Shown: piece by piece, positions 1 through 6,185 of the stretch
How positions within the stretch are numbered: position 1 is the first letter of the stretch
How the letters are laid out: every line of letters starts with the position of its first letter
Assembly (NCBI GenBank): GCA_022013635.1
Contig: JAKLPX010000123.1
Location: forward strand, 1-8,180
Length of the DNA: 8,180 bases
Direction of reading: 5' to 3'
From: Candidatus Delongbacteria bacterium
GTDB taxonomy: Bacteria; UBA4055
Notes under the pieces: model-generated
What the model was told of the DNA's origin: nothing
Seen by the model: only the letters and a program-made list of their open reading frames with translations
Databases searched by the model: none
Program-made: the position numbers and the translations under genes

Positions 1-22
1 AGTACAGCCACATACTTTATTT

Positions 23-74
23 TCTTTCTTGCGAAAAGAAAGATATTTGCGTATATTTATCTTTTGATAAGATA
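23..74. promoter_or_regulatory. Two short inverted repeats in the leader of the DUF4143 ATPase gene
   Basis: The 108 bases before the ATPase start hold no gene. Two perfect short inverted repeats are visible. TCTTTCTT at 23-30 pairs with AAGAAAGA at 36-43 around a GCGAA loop. TATCTT at 58-63 pairs with AAGATA at 69-74 around TTGAT. Either could be part of an operator or a weak terminator of a gene to the left. Both are AT-rich, and such repeats arise easily by chance in this composition. I could not pick a convincing -35/-10 pair here, so the promoter itself is not called. Confidence 0.25.
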
Positions 75-97
75 GATTTACTTATATTCAGAAAAAC

Positions 98-102
98 GGA
101 GG
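98..102 (+). promoter_or_regulatory. Strong ribosome binding site of the DUF4143 ATPase
   Basis: GGAGG lies six bases before the ATG at 109, an ideal Shine-Dalgarno placement that fixes the start. It stands out because lepA, lepB and the vWA gene in the same window have weak or no such site. Confidence 0.8.
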
Positions 103-108
103 TTAATT

Positions 109-1410
109 ATGAGCATAGAAATATTTCAAAAAATAATTCTGGATTATCAGGATAACAGCGATTTCGATTTAACAGAAAGAGACCTTCCCTTAGAATTTAT
201 TCAGAATATGGCAATAGGTATTGTAGGTGTAAGAAGGTGCGGGAAAACCTACAGGACTCACCAACTGGCTGATTTTATGAAAGCGAATGGTAAGAAACAA
301 AACATCTGCCGTATTCAGTTCAACGACCATCGTATCAATAAAATACGATCAGAACAGTTGAATTTAATTGATGATGCATACTACAGTCTCTTTCCTGAGA
401 AAAGAAATAAAGAGAGCGTGATTTTTATCTTTGATGAAATACATTTAATTAAAGGCTGGGAAGATTACATTCTTTATTTAATAGAATCAAAATACCACAA
501 TGTCCTTATCACCGGTTCCACAGCAACGCTTCAAAGAGGAGAATATTCTTCCTCACTCAGAGGTAAATTTTTCCCTTTCGAACTGAGTCCGTTTTCATTT
601 AATGAATTTTTAAGACATTACGGAATTAAAATTACTTTAAAAACTTCTAAGGGAATTGATCTGCTTAGAAATAATTTAAAAAAATACCTTCGACAGGGAG
701 GATTTCCCGGATTGTTAAATATACCGGAATTACTGCATGAAGACATCTTGAGATCTTATTGGGATACAATGATTTTAAGGGATATTGCAGAGGCTCATAA
801 TAATGATAATATAAACCTTTCTCTACTCCGTGTTTTTGCGGATTCGCTTATCTCAAGGACCGGATGTCCGATGACTGTAAATAAACTGGCAGGGAATATA
901 AGGGAGAGCGGTTTTGCTTTTTCAAACGAGACACTCTATAAATTCCTTTCCTATTTATCAGATGCATTCATGATTTACACTGTCGAAATTTATGCTGTTT
1001 CGGAAAAAATAAGGGCAAGAAACTATAAAAAAGTTTATTGTGCCGACTGGGCACTAGCAAATGCCGTATCTTATGGAGAAGGTATTGATGATACAAGAGC
1101 ACTGGAGAATATGGTGTTTCTGGAACTTAGAAGACAGAGATATGATATTAACTATTTCAGAACAAAAGAAGGATTTGAAGTTGATTTTGTAGTTTCATTA
1201 AAGAAAAAAATCATTAGTCTAATGCAGGTGTGCTACAGCTTAGAAAATGAAGAAGTAAGAAAAAGAGAATTTAGAGCTCTTATTAAGACTGCAAAATATT
1301 TAAAAGTAAATAATTTATCTATCATTACATTTGATGAGGAAGGCTCAGAGGAAATCGAAGATTTTAAAATTGGTATAATTCCTGCATGGAAATGGCTGCT
1401 TGAGAAGTAA
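109..1410 (+). CDS. ATP-binding protein, AAA_14 plus DUF4143 domains
   Basis: Predicted cytoplasmic P-loop ATPase of 433 residues, a usual full length for the AAA_14/DUF4143 family; its cellular role is not established. Walker A is GVRRCGKT (40-47), Walker B is VIFIFDE (104-110), and a sensor-1-like TGSTATL (135-141) is followed by LRGKF. The C-terminal DUF4143 region carries the EVDF motif (357-360), typical of its restriction-endonuclease-like fold. The later strand reads MQVCY (372-376) where many relatives have an E-x-K motif, so nuclease activity is doubtful. The end, IIPAWKWLLEK, looks like a natural family C-terminus. The GGAGG six bases upstream supports the ATG start. It is the only intact gene on the + strand, and the frame of a decayed gene begins across its stop codon. 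Family members are often multicopy and variably present, so horizontal acquisition is plausible. Family assignment is confident; function is unknown. Confidence 0.9.
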   Translation: MSIEIFQKIILDYQDNSDFDLTERDLPLEFIQNMAIGIVGVRRCGKTYRTHQLADFMKANGKKQNICRIQFNDHRINKIRSEQLNLIDDAYYSLFPEKRNKESVIFIFDEIHLIKGWEDYILYLIESKYHNVLITGSTATLQRGEYSSSLRGKFFPFELSPFSFNEFLRHYGIKITLKTSKGIDLLRNNLKKYLRQGGFPGLLNIPELLHEDILRSYWDTMILRDIAEAHNNDNINLSLLRVFADSLISRTGCPMTVNKLAGNIRESGFAFSNETLYKFLSYLSDAFMIYTVEIYAVSEKIRARNYKKVYCADWALANAVSYGEGIDDTRALENMVFLELRRQRYDINYFRTKEGFEVDFVVSLKKKIISLMQVCYSLENEEVRKREFRALIKTAKYLKVNNLSIITFDEEGSEEIEDFKIGIIPAWKWLLEK

Positions 1411-1724
1411 GAAATAACGAGTCTGAAGAACCGATATTCCAAACAGACAAGGATAGGTTATACTTTCTGACCATACTAAAAAACAAGTATCCTGAGCTTA
1501 ATGAGCCTTTAAATGAGCCTTTAAATGAGCCTTTAAATGAGCTTCTAAAAGAAATTAGAAAAAATCCGCGTTGCAATATTGAGGACATTTCGTTGAAGCT
1601 AGTTTTAAGCAGAGCAACAATTACAAGACAATTGAAAAAACTTAAGGATGCAGGATTTATAAAAAGAATTGGCTCTAAGAAGGTCGGTTACTGGATTATC
1701 TTAGATAAAAAATTAACTACTTGA
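1404..1724 (+). pseudogene. 3' remnant of an AlbA_2-type ATP-binding protein/regulator with winged-helix tail
   Basis: A frame open from 1404 to the TGA at 1722-1724 gives 106 residues but has no ATG and no credible alternative start. It begins VRNNESEEPIFQTDKDRLYF, which resembles the stretch following the ATPase-like body in AlbA_2/RecG-like putative transcriptional regulators (usual pattern: Glu-Pro-hydrophobic-Phe, then a short beta strand). Four NEPL-type repeats follow, then a winged-helix domain from LLKEIRKNP: an IEDISLKLVLSRATITRQLKK-like helix-turn-helix and a wing ending KKVGYWIILDKK. Such repeats and a terminal winged helix are typical of that family's C-terminus. The body of about 350-400 residues expected upstream is missing and the DUF4143 ATPase gene occupies that place. 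The surviving part shows no internal stop, suggesting recent loss or selection. It cannot be a normal separate gene unless it is translated by reinitiation, which I consider unlikely. Confidence 0.75.
1500..1547 (+). repeat. 12-base tandem repeat encoding Asn-Glu-Pro-Leu units
   Basis: AATGAGCCTTTA occurs three times without change (1500-1511, 1512-1523, 1524-1535). A fourth diverged copy, AATGAGCTTCTA, lies at 1536-1547. The preceding GAGCTT suggests a further decayed unit. In the pseudogene frame the units read N-E-P-L, the linker before the winged helix. Identity at the DNA level suggests recent expansion by slippage. Confidence 0.95.
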
Positions 1725-1743
1725 TTTATGACTATATATCTGT

Positions 1744-2286
1744 TTATTCGAGATTCTTGAAGAATCTTTTCCAGCGGAATTTGCCGTCAATATCAATTGA
1801 TGCGTAAATTATGACGGCTTTGCCTATTACTTCGCTTTTATCAATAAAGCCGAAGTCTCTCGAATCGTAACTTGTTGCCAAATTATCGCCGAGAACGAAT
1901 ATCTTATCATCGGGAACGACGAAAGAATCTAATGATGAGTTCACGACCTGCCCCTCGACCGCCGCAACTCTTTTTATAAGGTTGTTTTCACATTCCGGAT
2001 GCTTATTATTTCTGATAACGACAATATCTCTTTCCTTTATGTTCCGTAGCGGCGGGATTTTTATTGAAGGGATTGAAAATTCATAGTTGAAAAAAGGGAT
2101 TATTATCCTGTTTGGCGTATTAGTGCCGAAAACCAGACGGTTTACCAGTATAAAATCGCCCGGTAAAATTGTTTCCGACATTGATGTCGAGGTTACTCTG
2201 TAAAATTCAAAAATTATCGTTTTGCAGATCAAAATGATCAATAAAACAGCGATAAATAACTGATATTTGTAATTTTTTTTACTCAT
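1744..2286 (-). CDS. lepB: Signal peptidase I
   Basis: Membrane-bound serine protease that removes signal peptides from exported proteins. It has 180 residues from the ATG start, within the range for short bacterial type I enzymes. One N-terminal membrane segment covers about residues 8-26. The catalytic serine is Ser35 in the [13 protein letters not shown] box and the general-base lysine is Lys105 in [12 protein letters not shown]. The conserved GDN (133-135) and SYDSRDFG (139-146) boxes follow, so all active-site elements are present. A TTG codon sits just before the ATG, but the ATG at 2284-2286 is the better start because it overlaps the lepA stop as ATGAGTAA. There is no clear ribosome site, so translation probably depends on coupling to lepA. 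A lepA-lepB pair is common in bacteria. The 3' end converges on the + strand gene remnant with only 19 bases between. Confidence 0.93.
   Translation of the reverse strand: MSKKNYKYQLFIAVLLIILICKTIIFEFYRVTSTSMSETILPGDFILVNRLVFGTNTPNRIIIPFFNYEFSIPSIKIPPLRNIKERDIVVIRNNKHPECENNLIKRVAAVEGQVVNSSLDSFVVPDDKIFVLGDNLATSYDSRDFGFIDKSEVIGKAVIIYASIDIDGKFRWKRFFKNLE
1751..1770 (+). terminator. Possible terminator for the + strand unit, inside the lepB 3' end
   Basis: AGATTCT (1751-1757), loop TGA and AGAATCT (1761-1767) make a perfect seven-pair hairpin followed by TTT, 27 bases past the stop of the + strand remnant. Read as lepB it encodes the last residues, RFFKNL. The stem is AT-rich and the T run is short, so any termination would be modest; chance is possible. 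Confidence 0.3.
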
Positions 2287-4075
2287 CAATTTTCAATAAA
2301 GCCAGAAATGCTTCCTGAGGCAGTTCAACCGAGCCGATCTGCTTCATCTTTTTCTTGCCCTTTTTCTGCTTCTCAAGAAGTTTTCTTTTTCTTGTAATGT
2401 CTCCGCCGTAGCATTTTGCGAGGACATTCTTTCTTAAAGCTTTTACGGTACTCCGTGATATTATCCTGGAACATATTGCGGCCTGAATTGCGCAGTCGAA
2501 CATCTGTCTCGGAATAATCTCTTTAAGTTTCCTGCAGATCTTTTCGCCGTAATGATATGATTTGTCTCTATGAATGATCGCTGCCAATGCGTCTATTTTT
2601 TCGCCGTTAAGCAAAATATCCAGCCTGATCATATCGGTAGCCTGATAACCCGCAATCTCGTAGTCGAAGGAAGCGTATCCGCGGGAAATTGATTTTAATT
2701 TATCGAAGAAATCGAAAATTACTTCCGAAAGCGGGAACTGATATTTTAAAACTACTCTTGTTTCGTCAATATAATCCGTTGCAATATAAACTCCCCTTCT
2801 CTCCAGGGATAATTTCATGATGGCGCCGATATGTTCGGTCATCGTGATGATGGAAGCATTTATAAAAGGTTCTTCGATCCGCATTATATTCTTGCTCATG
2901 TCGAGATCTTTAGGATTTGTTACTACTTCCATTTCTCCACTGGACAAATAAACATTATATGTTACATTCGGGAATGTATTTATTACCGACATATCGTATT
3001 CGCGCTCAAGTCTTTCATGAACGATCTCCATGTGCAGAAGGCCCAGGTATCCCACCCTGAATCCGAAACCGAGAGCGGTTGAACTTTCCGGCGTATATAC
3101 CAAAGACGAATCGTTAAGTTTAAGTTTTTCTAATGAATCTTTCAAATCGTTATAATCCTCTGTGCTGACCGGGAAGACTCCCGAATATACCATCGGCTTT
3201 ATATCCTGATAACCCGGCAGCGGAAATTCAGCGCCGTTTTTGGCATAAGTAACTGTATCTCCGACTTTTATATCCCTCGCGTTTTTTGTGCCGGTGATCA
3301 GATAGCCTACTTCGCCTGCCGACAGCCGCTCTCTTTTTATCCTCTCAAGCTTCAGTATTCCGATTTCTTCAACATCGAGCAAAGCATCCTGATTGAACAT
3401 TTTTATCTTATCGCCCTGCCTGATCGTTCCGTTAACAAGCTTAATATATGCTACCGCTCCACGGAACTGGTCGTACATAGAGTCAAATATCAATGCCTGC
3501 AAAGGTTTCTCATCCTCTCCTTTAGGCGGCGGAATGACTGTGATGATCTTTTCCAATAATCCGGCAACTCCGGCGCCGGTCTTTGCCGAAGTAAAGACAA
3601 TCTCGGAATCAATACATCCGATCAAATCCTTTATCTGCTTTGCGACATGCTCCGGCTGCGCTGCGGGAAGGTCAATTTTATTTATCACGGGTATGATTTC
3701 AAGATCGTGCCCCATCGCGAGATACAGATTAGAAAGAGTCTGAGCCTCAATTCCCTGAGACGCATCAACTACGAGCAATGCTCCTTCGCAGGCGGCAATA
3801 CTTCTCGAAACTTCATAGGTAAAATCCACATGTCCCGGCGTATCTATAAGATTTAGAATATAAGTTTTACCGTCATCGGCTTTATAACTCATTGTAACGG
3901 CGTGAGATTTTATGGTAATTCCTCTTTCCTGCTCAAGTTCCATATCGTCGAGAGTCTGATTTTTCATTTCCCTGCCGGTTAAAGTTCCGGTTAATTCCAA
4001 AAGCCTGTCCGCGAGAGTGGATTTCCCGTGGTCTATGTGGGCTATTATACAGAAGTTTCTTATATTGTCTTTCAT
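2279..4075 (-). CDS. lepA: Elongation factor 4 (LepA), ribosome-associated GTPase
   Basis: Translational GTPase that acts on the ribosome, reported to back-translocate tRNAs and to influence initiation and ribosome assembly. At 598 residues it is the normal length. The GTPase domain is intact: G1 AHIDHGKST (12-20), the switch I segment with RGITIK (51-56), G3 DTPGH (78-82), G4 NKID (132-135) and a later TSAK G5 motif. The LepA hallmark [16 protein letters not shown] is present, with Val-Gly-Tyr where many homologues have Cys-Gly-Phe. The EF4-specific C-terminal domain is complete, with [20 protein letters not shown] and the near-terminal [10 protein letters not shown]. The ATG at 4075 places the first GTPase strand at the expected position; upstream there is only a weak purine-rich AGAAAG. 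It lies 44 bases after the zinc-ribbon gene and overlaps lepB by eight bases. Confidence 0.98.
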   Translation of the reverse strand: MKDNIRNFCIIAHIDHGKSTLADRLLELTGTLTGREMKNQTLDDMELEQERGITIKSHAVTMSYKADDGKTYILNLIDTPGHVDFTYEVSRSIAACEGALLVVDASQGIEAQTLSNLYLAMGHDLEIIPVINKIDLPAAQPEHVAKQIKDLIGCIDSEIVFTSAKTGAGVAGLLEKIITVIPPPKGEDEKPLQALIFDSMYDQFRGAVAYIKLVNGTIRQGDKIKMFNQDALLDVEEIGILKLERIKRERLSAGEVGYLITGTKNARDIKVGDTVTYAKNGAEFPLPGYQDIKPMVYSGVFPVSTEDYNDLKDSLEKLKLNDSSLVYTPESSTALGFGFRVGYLGLLHMEIVHERLEREYDMSVINTFPNVTYNVYLSSGEMEVVTNPKDLDMSKNIMRIEEPFINASIITMTEHIGAIMKLSLERRGVYIATDYIDETRVVLKYQFPLSEVIFDFFDKLKSISRGYASFDYEIAGYQATDMIRLDILLNGEKIDALAAIIHRDKSYHYGEKICRKLKEIIPRQMFDCAIQAAICSRIISRSTVKALRKNVLAKCYGGDITRKRKLLEKQKKGKKKMKQIGSVELPQEAFLALLKIDE

Positions 4076-4119
4076 TACTTTCTTTCTTTATTAGTTCGGC
4101 GCAAAATATATGAATCCTT

Positions 4120-4338
4120 TCATTTTTTCAGAGAGCTTTTTACTGCATTTTCCGTATTTAGATGTGGAATATGTTTTTCTTCGTATATTTTGGTAACGAT
4201 CGAACCGTCTTTGTTAATAGTAACCAAAGTCCTTTTACCGCAGCTTCCGCAACCCATGTATTTCTTTTCGGGAGTTTTGTGAAGTTCGCCTATTTCGGCA
4301 TTGCAATGAGCGCATTTCACTTTGATCTTGTCTTTCAT
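4120..4338 (-). CDS. Small four-cysteine zinc-ribbon protein, function unknown
   Basis: A 72-residue protein whose first half is a clear zinc ribbon: Cys9-x2-Cys12, then 17 residues, then Cys30-x2-Cys33 in MGCGSCGKR. The knuckles lie in short beta-like stretches (KVKCAHCNAEIG and KYMGCGSCGKRTLV). After them comes a hydrophilic tail containing NKDGSIVTKIY and ending in AVKSSLKK. No signal peptide or membrane segment is seen, so it should be cytoplasmic. GGAG seven bases before the ATG supports the start, and the cysteine pattern makes a chance reading frame unlikely. It precedes lepA by 44 bases on the same strand and is probably co-transcribed. I do not recognise a named family. Nucleic-acid binding or a translation-linked role is only a guess from the fold and the neighbour. 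Confidence 0.75.
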   Translation of the reverse strand: MKDKIKVKCAHCNAEIGELHKTPEKKYMGCGSCGKRTLVTINKDGSIVTKIYEEKHIPHLNTENAVKSSLKK

Positions 4339-4345
4339 GATAAGA

Positions 4346-4349
4346 CTCC
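4346..4349 (-). promoter_or_regulatory. Ribosome binding site of the zinc-ribbon gene
   Basis: GGAG on the - strand, with seven bases between it and the ATG that starts at 4338. It supports this small gene being translated. Confidence 0.65.
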
Positions 4350-4392
4350 ATGTTTGATTTTAGCAATACGGGATATTTGATAATATCTCTCC

Positions 4393-4421
4393 ATTATGTG
4401 TAATTTACAAATAATTTCTAA
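4393..4421 (-). promoter_or_regulatory. Possible promoter for the zinc ribbon-lepA-lepB unit
   Basis: The 126-base gap between the permease stop and the zinc-ribbon start is the natural place for this promoter. One sigma70-like candidate on the - strand is TTAGAA (4416-4421), 17 bases, then CATAAT (4393-4398). The -35 match is poor. The gap is very AT-rich, so other pairs are possible. I found no good match to the Bacteroidota TAnnTTTG box and no convincing terminator for the permease gene. Confidence 0.25.
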
Positions 4422-4464
4422 TAAACCTAATATAAAATTAAAAATATTTACTTCGGGAAAATAC

Positions 4465-5430
4465 TTATTTTGAAATTATTTTGATGAAAAAAACTGCTCC
4501 GATCAAAGCGGTAATGATCCCGACAGGTATCTCTACCGGCCATAAAATCGTTCTTGAGATCACATCGCAAATTAATAGAATGATTGAGCCGACCACTAAT
4601 GACGAAGGCAATAATATCCTGTAGTTCCTGCCGAAATACTGCGATGCGATATGCGGAGCAATGATGCCGATGAATCCGATCGGTCCGGTAAATGAGACTA
4701 TTGAGCTTATCATCAGAGATGAAATTATGAATAAATGCTTTCTCGACCGATTAATATTAACACCTCGCGAGACAGATATTTCCTCTCCGATAAACAGCAG
4801 ATTAAGGTCGTCCCTGAAATTATAGATCAGAATAAACCCGGCCGAAAAAATTACTGCGGCAAAATATATGGAATTCATGCCGACTATGTCAAGCCCGCCC
4901 ATTGTCCATCTTGTTATCCTTACCGCATTTGCCTGATCGGTCAGATACTGGAGAAATAAGATAAGTCCCGAAAAAAAGAAATTGATAACCACACCGGTCA
5001 GGATCATAGAATTCGGATTGAAGTTCCTTTTTCTTGAGGAAGCAAAATAAACGATGGCGATTGACAGTAATGAACCGAGAAATGCAAACAACGATGTTAA
5101 TGCCATTCCGGCAAAGCTTTGGATCGAAAAGAATGAAATAAATAAAGTAACGCCGAACGATGCCCCTCCCGCTGTTCCAAGCGTGAACGGAGAGGCTATC
5201 GGGTTCCTGAAAAGAGACTGAAATACTGCTCCGCAAAGCGCGAATGTTCCTCCTGCGAGAATTGCCATCAGGGCGCGGGGCAGTCTTATTTTAAATATGA
5301 TATCGAAAGAAGTATCAGAAGAAAAAATATTATAGATAGAAGCGAGGTTGGAACCGAATGACAAATTGATAATGAAAGACAATATCGCCAAGATGATCAG
5401 GATGTATATTTTTTTAGTGTGGGATGTCAT
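4465..5430 (-). CDS. FecCD-family ABC transporter permease (iron-siderophore/haem/cobalamin type)
   Basis: Inner-membrane permease subunit of a type II (BtuCD-like) importer, 321 residues, slightly short for the family because the N-terminal lead is brief. Family landmarks appear in order: IRLPRAL (48-54), GAVFQSLFRNPIASP (67-81; usual core RNPLA-x-P), a glycine-rich LGTAGGASFG, then GPIGFIGIIAPHIAS (usual VPHIAR) and the C-terminal WPVEIPVGIITALIGAVFF. Most of the chain is hydrophobic, consistent with about eight to ten membrane helices. The two departures, APHIAS and GAVFF for GAPFF, are conservative and do not suggest decay. The ATG overlaps the stop of the ABC ATPase gene (ATGA), so the two are coupled and surely form one transporter. 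The substrate cannot be read from the permease; ferric siderophore, haem or corrinoid are the family's usual cargoes. No substrate-binding protein gene lies in the window. Confidence 0.92.
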   Translation of the reverse strand: MTSHTKKIYILIILAILSFIINLSFGSNLASIYNIFSSDTSFDIIFKIRLPRALMAILAGGTFALCGAVFQSLFRNPIASPFTLGTAGGASFGVTLFISFFSIQSFAGMALTSLFAFLGSLLSIAIVYFASSRKRNFNPNSMILTGVVINFFFSGLILFLQYLTDQANAVRITRWTMGGLDIVGMNSIYFAAVIFSAGFILIYNFRDDLNLLFIGEEISVSRGVNINRSRKHLFIISSLMISSIVSFTGPIGFIGIIAPHIASQYFGRNYRILLPSSLVVGSIILLICDVISRTILWPVEIPVGIITALIGAVFFIKIISK

Positions 5431-6185
5431 ACTCTTATCATAACCGTTTTTTTATCCGCAGGGTTTTCAAGTGAAATAAAATCTATTCCGAATAAGCCTC
5501 TCATATCTTCCGGTGAAATTTGGTCTGAATTCTTCATAAATTCGATTTTTCCTTTTTTAATCGCCATGACTCTGCCGGAATATTTCAGGGCGTTATTCAG
5601 ATTATGGGTAGCAATAATCACCGTCAGATCCTTTTTCAAATGAATATCATATATCAATTCGCTGATCTCACGGTCAAAATACGGATCTAAATGCGTAACG
5701 GGCTCGTCAAACAGTATTATATCCGTTTCCTGAGCCAAAGCTGAAGCTATTGAAACCCTCTGTCTTTCGCCTGAACTCAGATCGCTCAATTTTCTCTTCG
5801 CAAATTCAGCCGTATAAGTGATTTTCATGCTTTCGTGAGTCACATCTTTATCCTTTTTGCTTATGCCCGAAAAAGCCGAAAAATATGGATACCTGCTGAA
5901 TAAAATGAATTCCTCAACAGTAAAATCATTGGGATGGAGTTGTCCGATATATGTAATTTTCTTCGCAAGTTCTTTTTGATTATATTCAATAATATTCTTA
6001 CCGGATATTTTTATTCCGCCTGAACTGAAATTAATAATTCTGCAAAGTGATTTTAACAGAGTGCTTTTGCCGGCACCGTTCGGGCCGATGATCGAAAGGT
6101 ATTCTCCTCTTTCTATGTCGAAACTAACCGAATTTATAATGGTTTTACTGTCTAAATTGACTGACAGGTTGACGGCTTTTATCAT
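5427..6185 (-). CDS. ABC transporter ATPase of the FepC/BtuD type
   Basis: Cytoplasmic ATPase subunit, 252 residues, that powers the FecCD-type permease encoded next. All motifs are intact: Walker A GPNGAGKST (34-42), Q-loop Gln82 in YIGQLHPNDFTVEEF, signature LSSGERQRV (136-144; Ser for the usual first Gly), Walker B DIILFDEP (155-162), D-loop HLD (165-167) and switch His194 in ATHN. The Q-loop context, followed by FSRYPY, matches ATPases of iron-siderophore, haem and cobalamin importers (usual GRYPY). The ATG at 6185 directly follows the TAA of the vWA gene with no gap. An AAGGA eight bases upstream, inside that gene, gives a good ribosome site. The stop overlaps the permease start by four bases. 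Subfamily is well supported; the cargo is not known. Confidence 0.95.
   Translation of the reverse strand: MIKAVNLSVNLDSKTIINSVSFDIERGEYLSIIGPNGAGKSTLLKSLCRIINFSSGGIKISGKNIIEYNQKELAKKITYIGQLHPNDFTVEEFILFSRYPYFSAFSGISKKDKDVTHESMKITYTAEFAKRKLSDLSSGERQRVSIASALAQETDIILFDEPVTHLDPYFDREISELIYDIHLKKDLTVIIATHNLNNALKYSGRVMAIKKGKIEFMKNSDQISPEDMRGLFGIDFISLENPADKKTVMIRV

Noticed and set aside
1233..1588. - strand frames, one with an FKGS repeat, opposite the ATPase end and the remnant
   Set aside because: The FKGS periodicity is only the antisense reading of the NEPL-coding repeat. No ribosome site or domain supports them.
1404..1724. Programmed frameshift joining the ATPase to the winged-helix tail
   Set aside because: The frame of the tail is closed by TGA at 1401-1403, leaving only a few bases of overlap with no slippery run. 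The ATPase also ends like its family, so a designed fusion is unlikely.
2287..2289. TTG start for lepB, one codon earlier
   Set aside because: The adjacent ATG gives the common stop-start overlap with lepA and is the more usual codon; the TTG adds only one residue.
2831..4282. Several + strand open frames of 69-116 codons across lepA and the zinc-ribbon gene
   Set aside because: They lie antisense to well-supported genes, show no domain features, and are the expected shadows of lepA codon bias.
4339..4464. Riboswitch or small RNA in the largest gap between - strand genes
   Set aside because: The 126 bases are low-complexity AT-rich sequence with no conserved box or stable pairing that I could recognise.
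4439..4475. Hairpin after the permease stop as a terminator
   Set aside because: Only a five-pair all-A/T stem can be drawn and no proper T tract follows directly.
4889..5236. A 115-codon - strand frame inside the permease gene
   Set aside because: It is a shifted frame of an intact, motif-complete FecCD permease and resembles no family.
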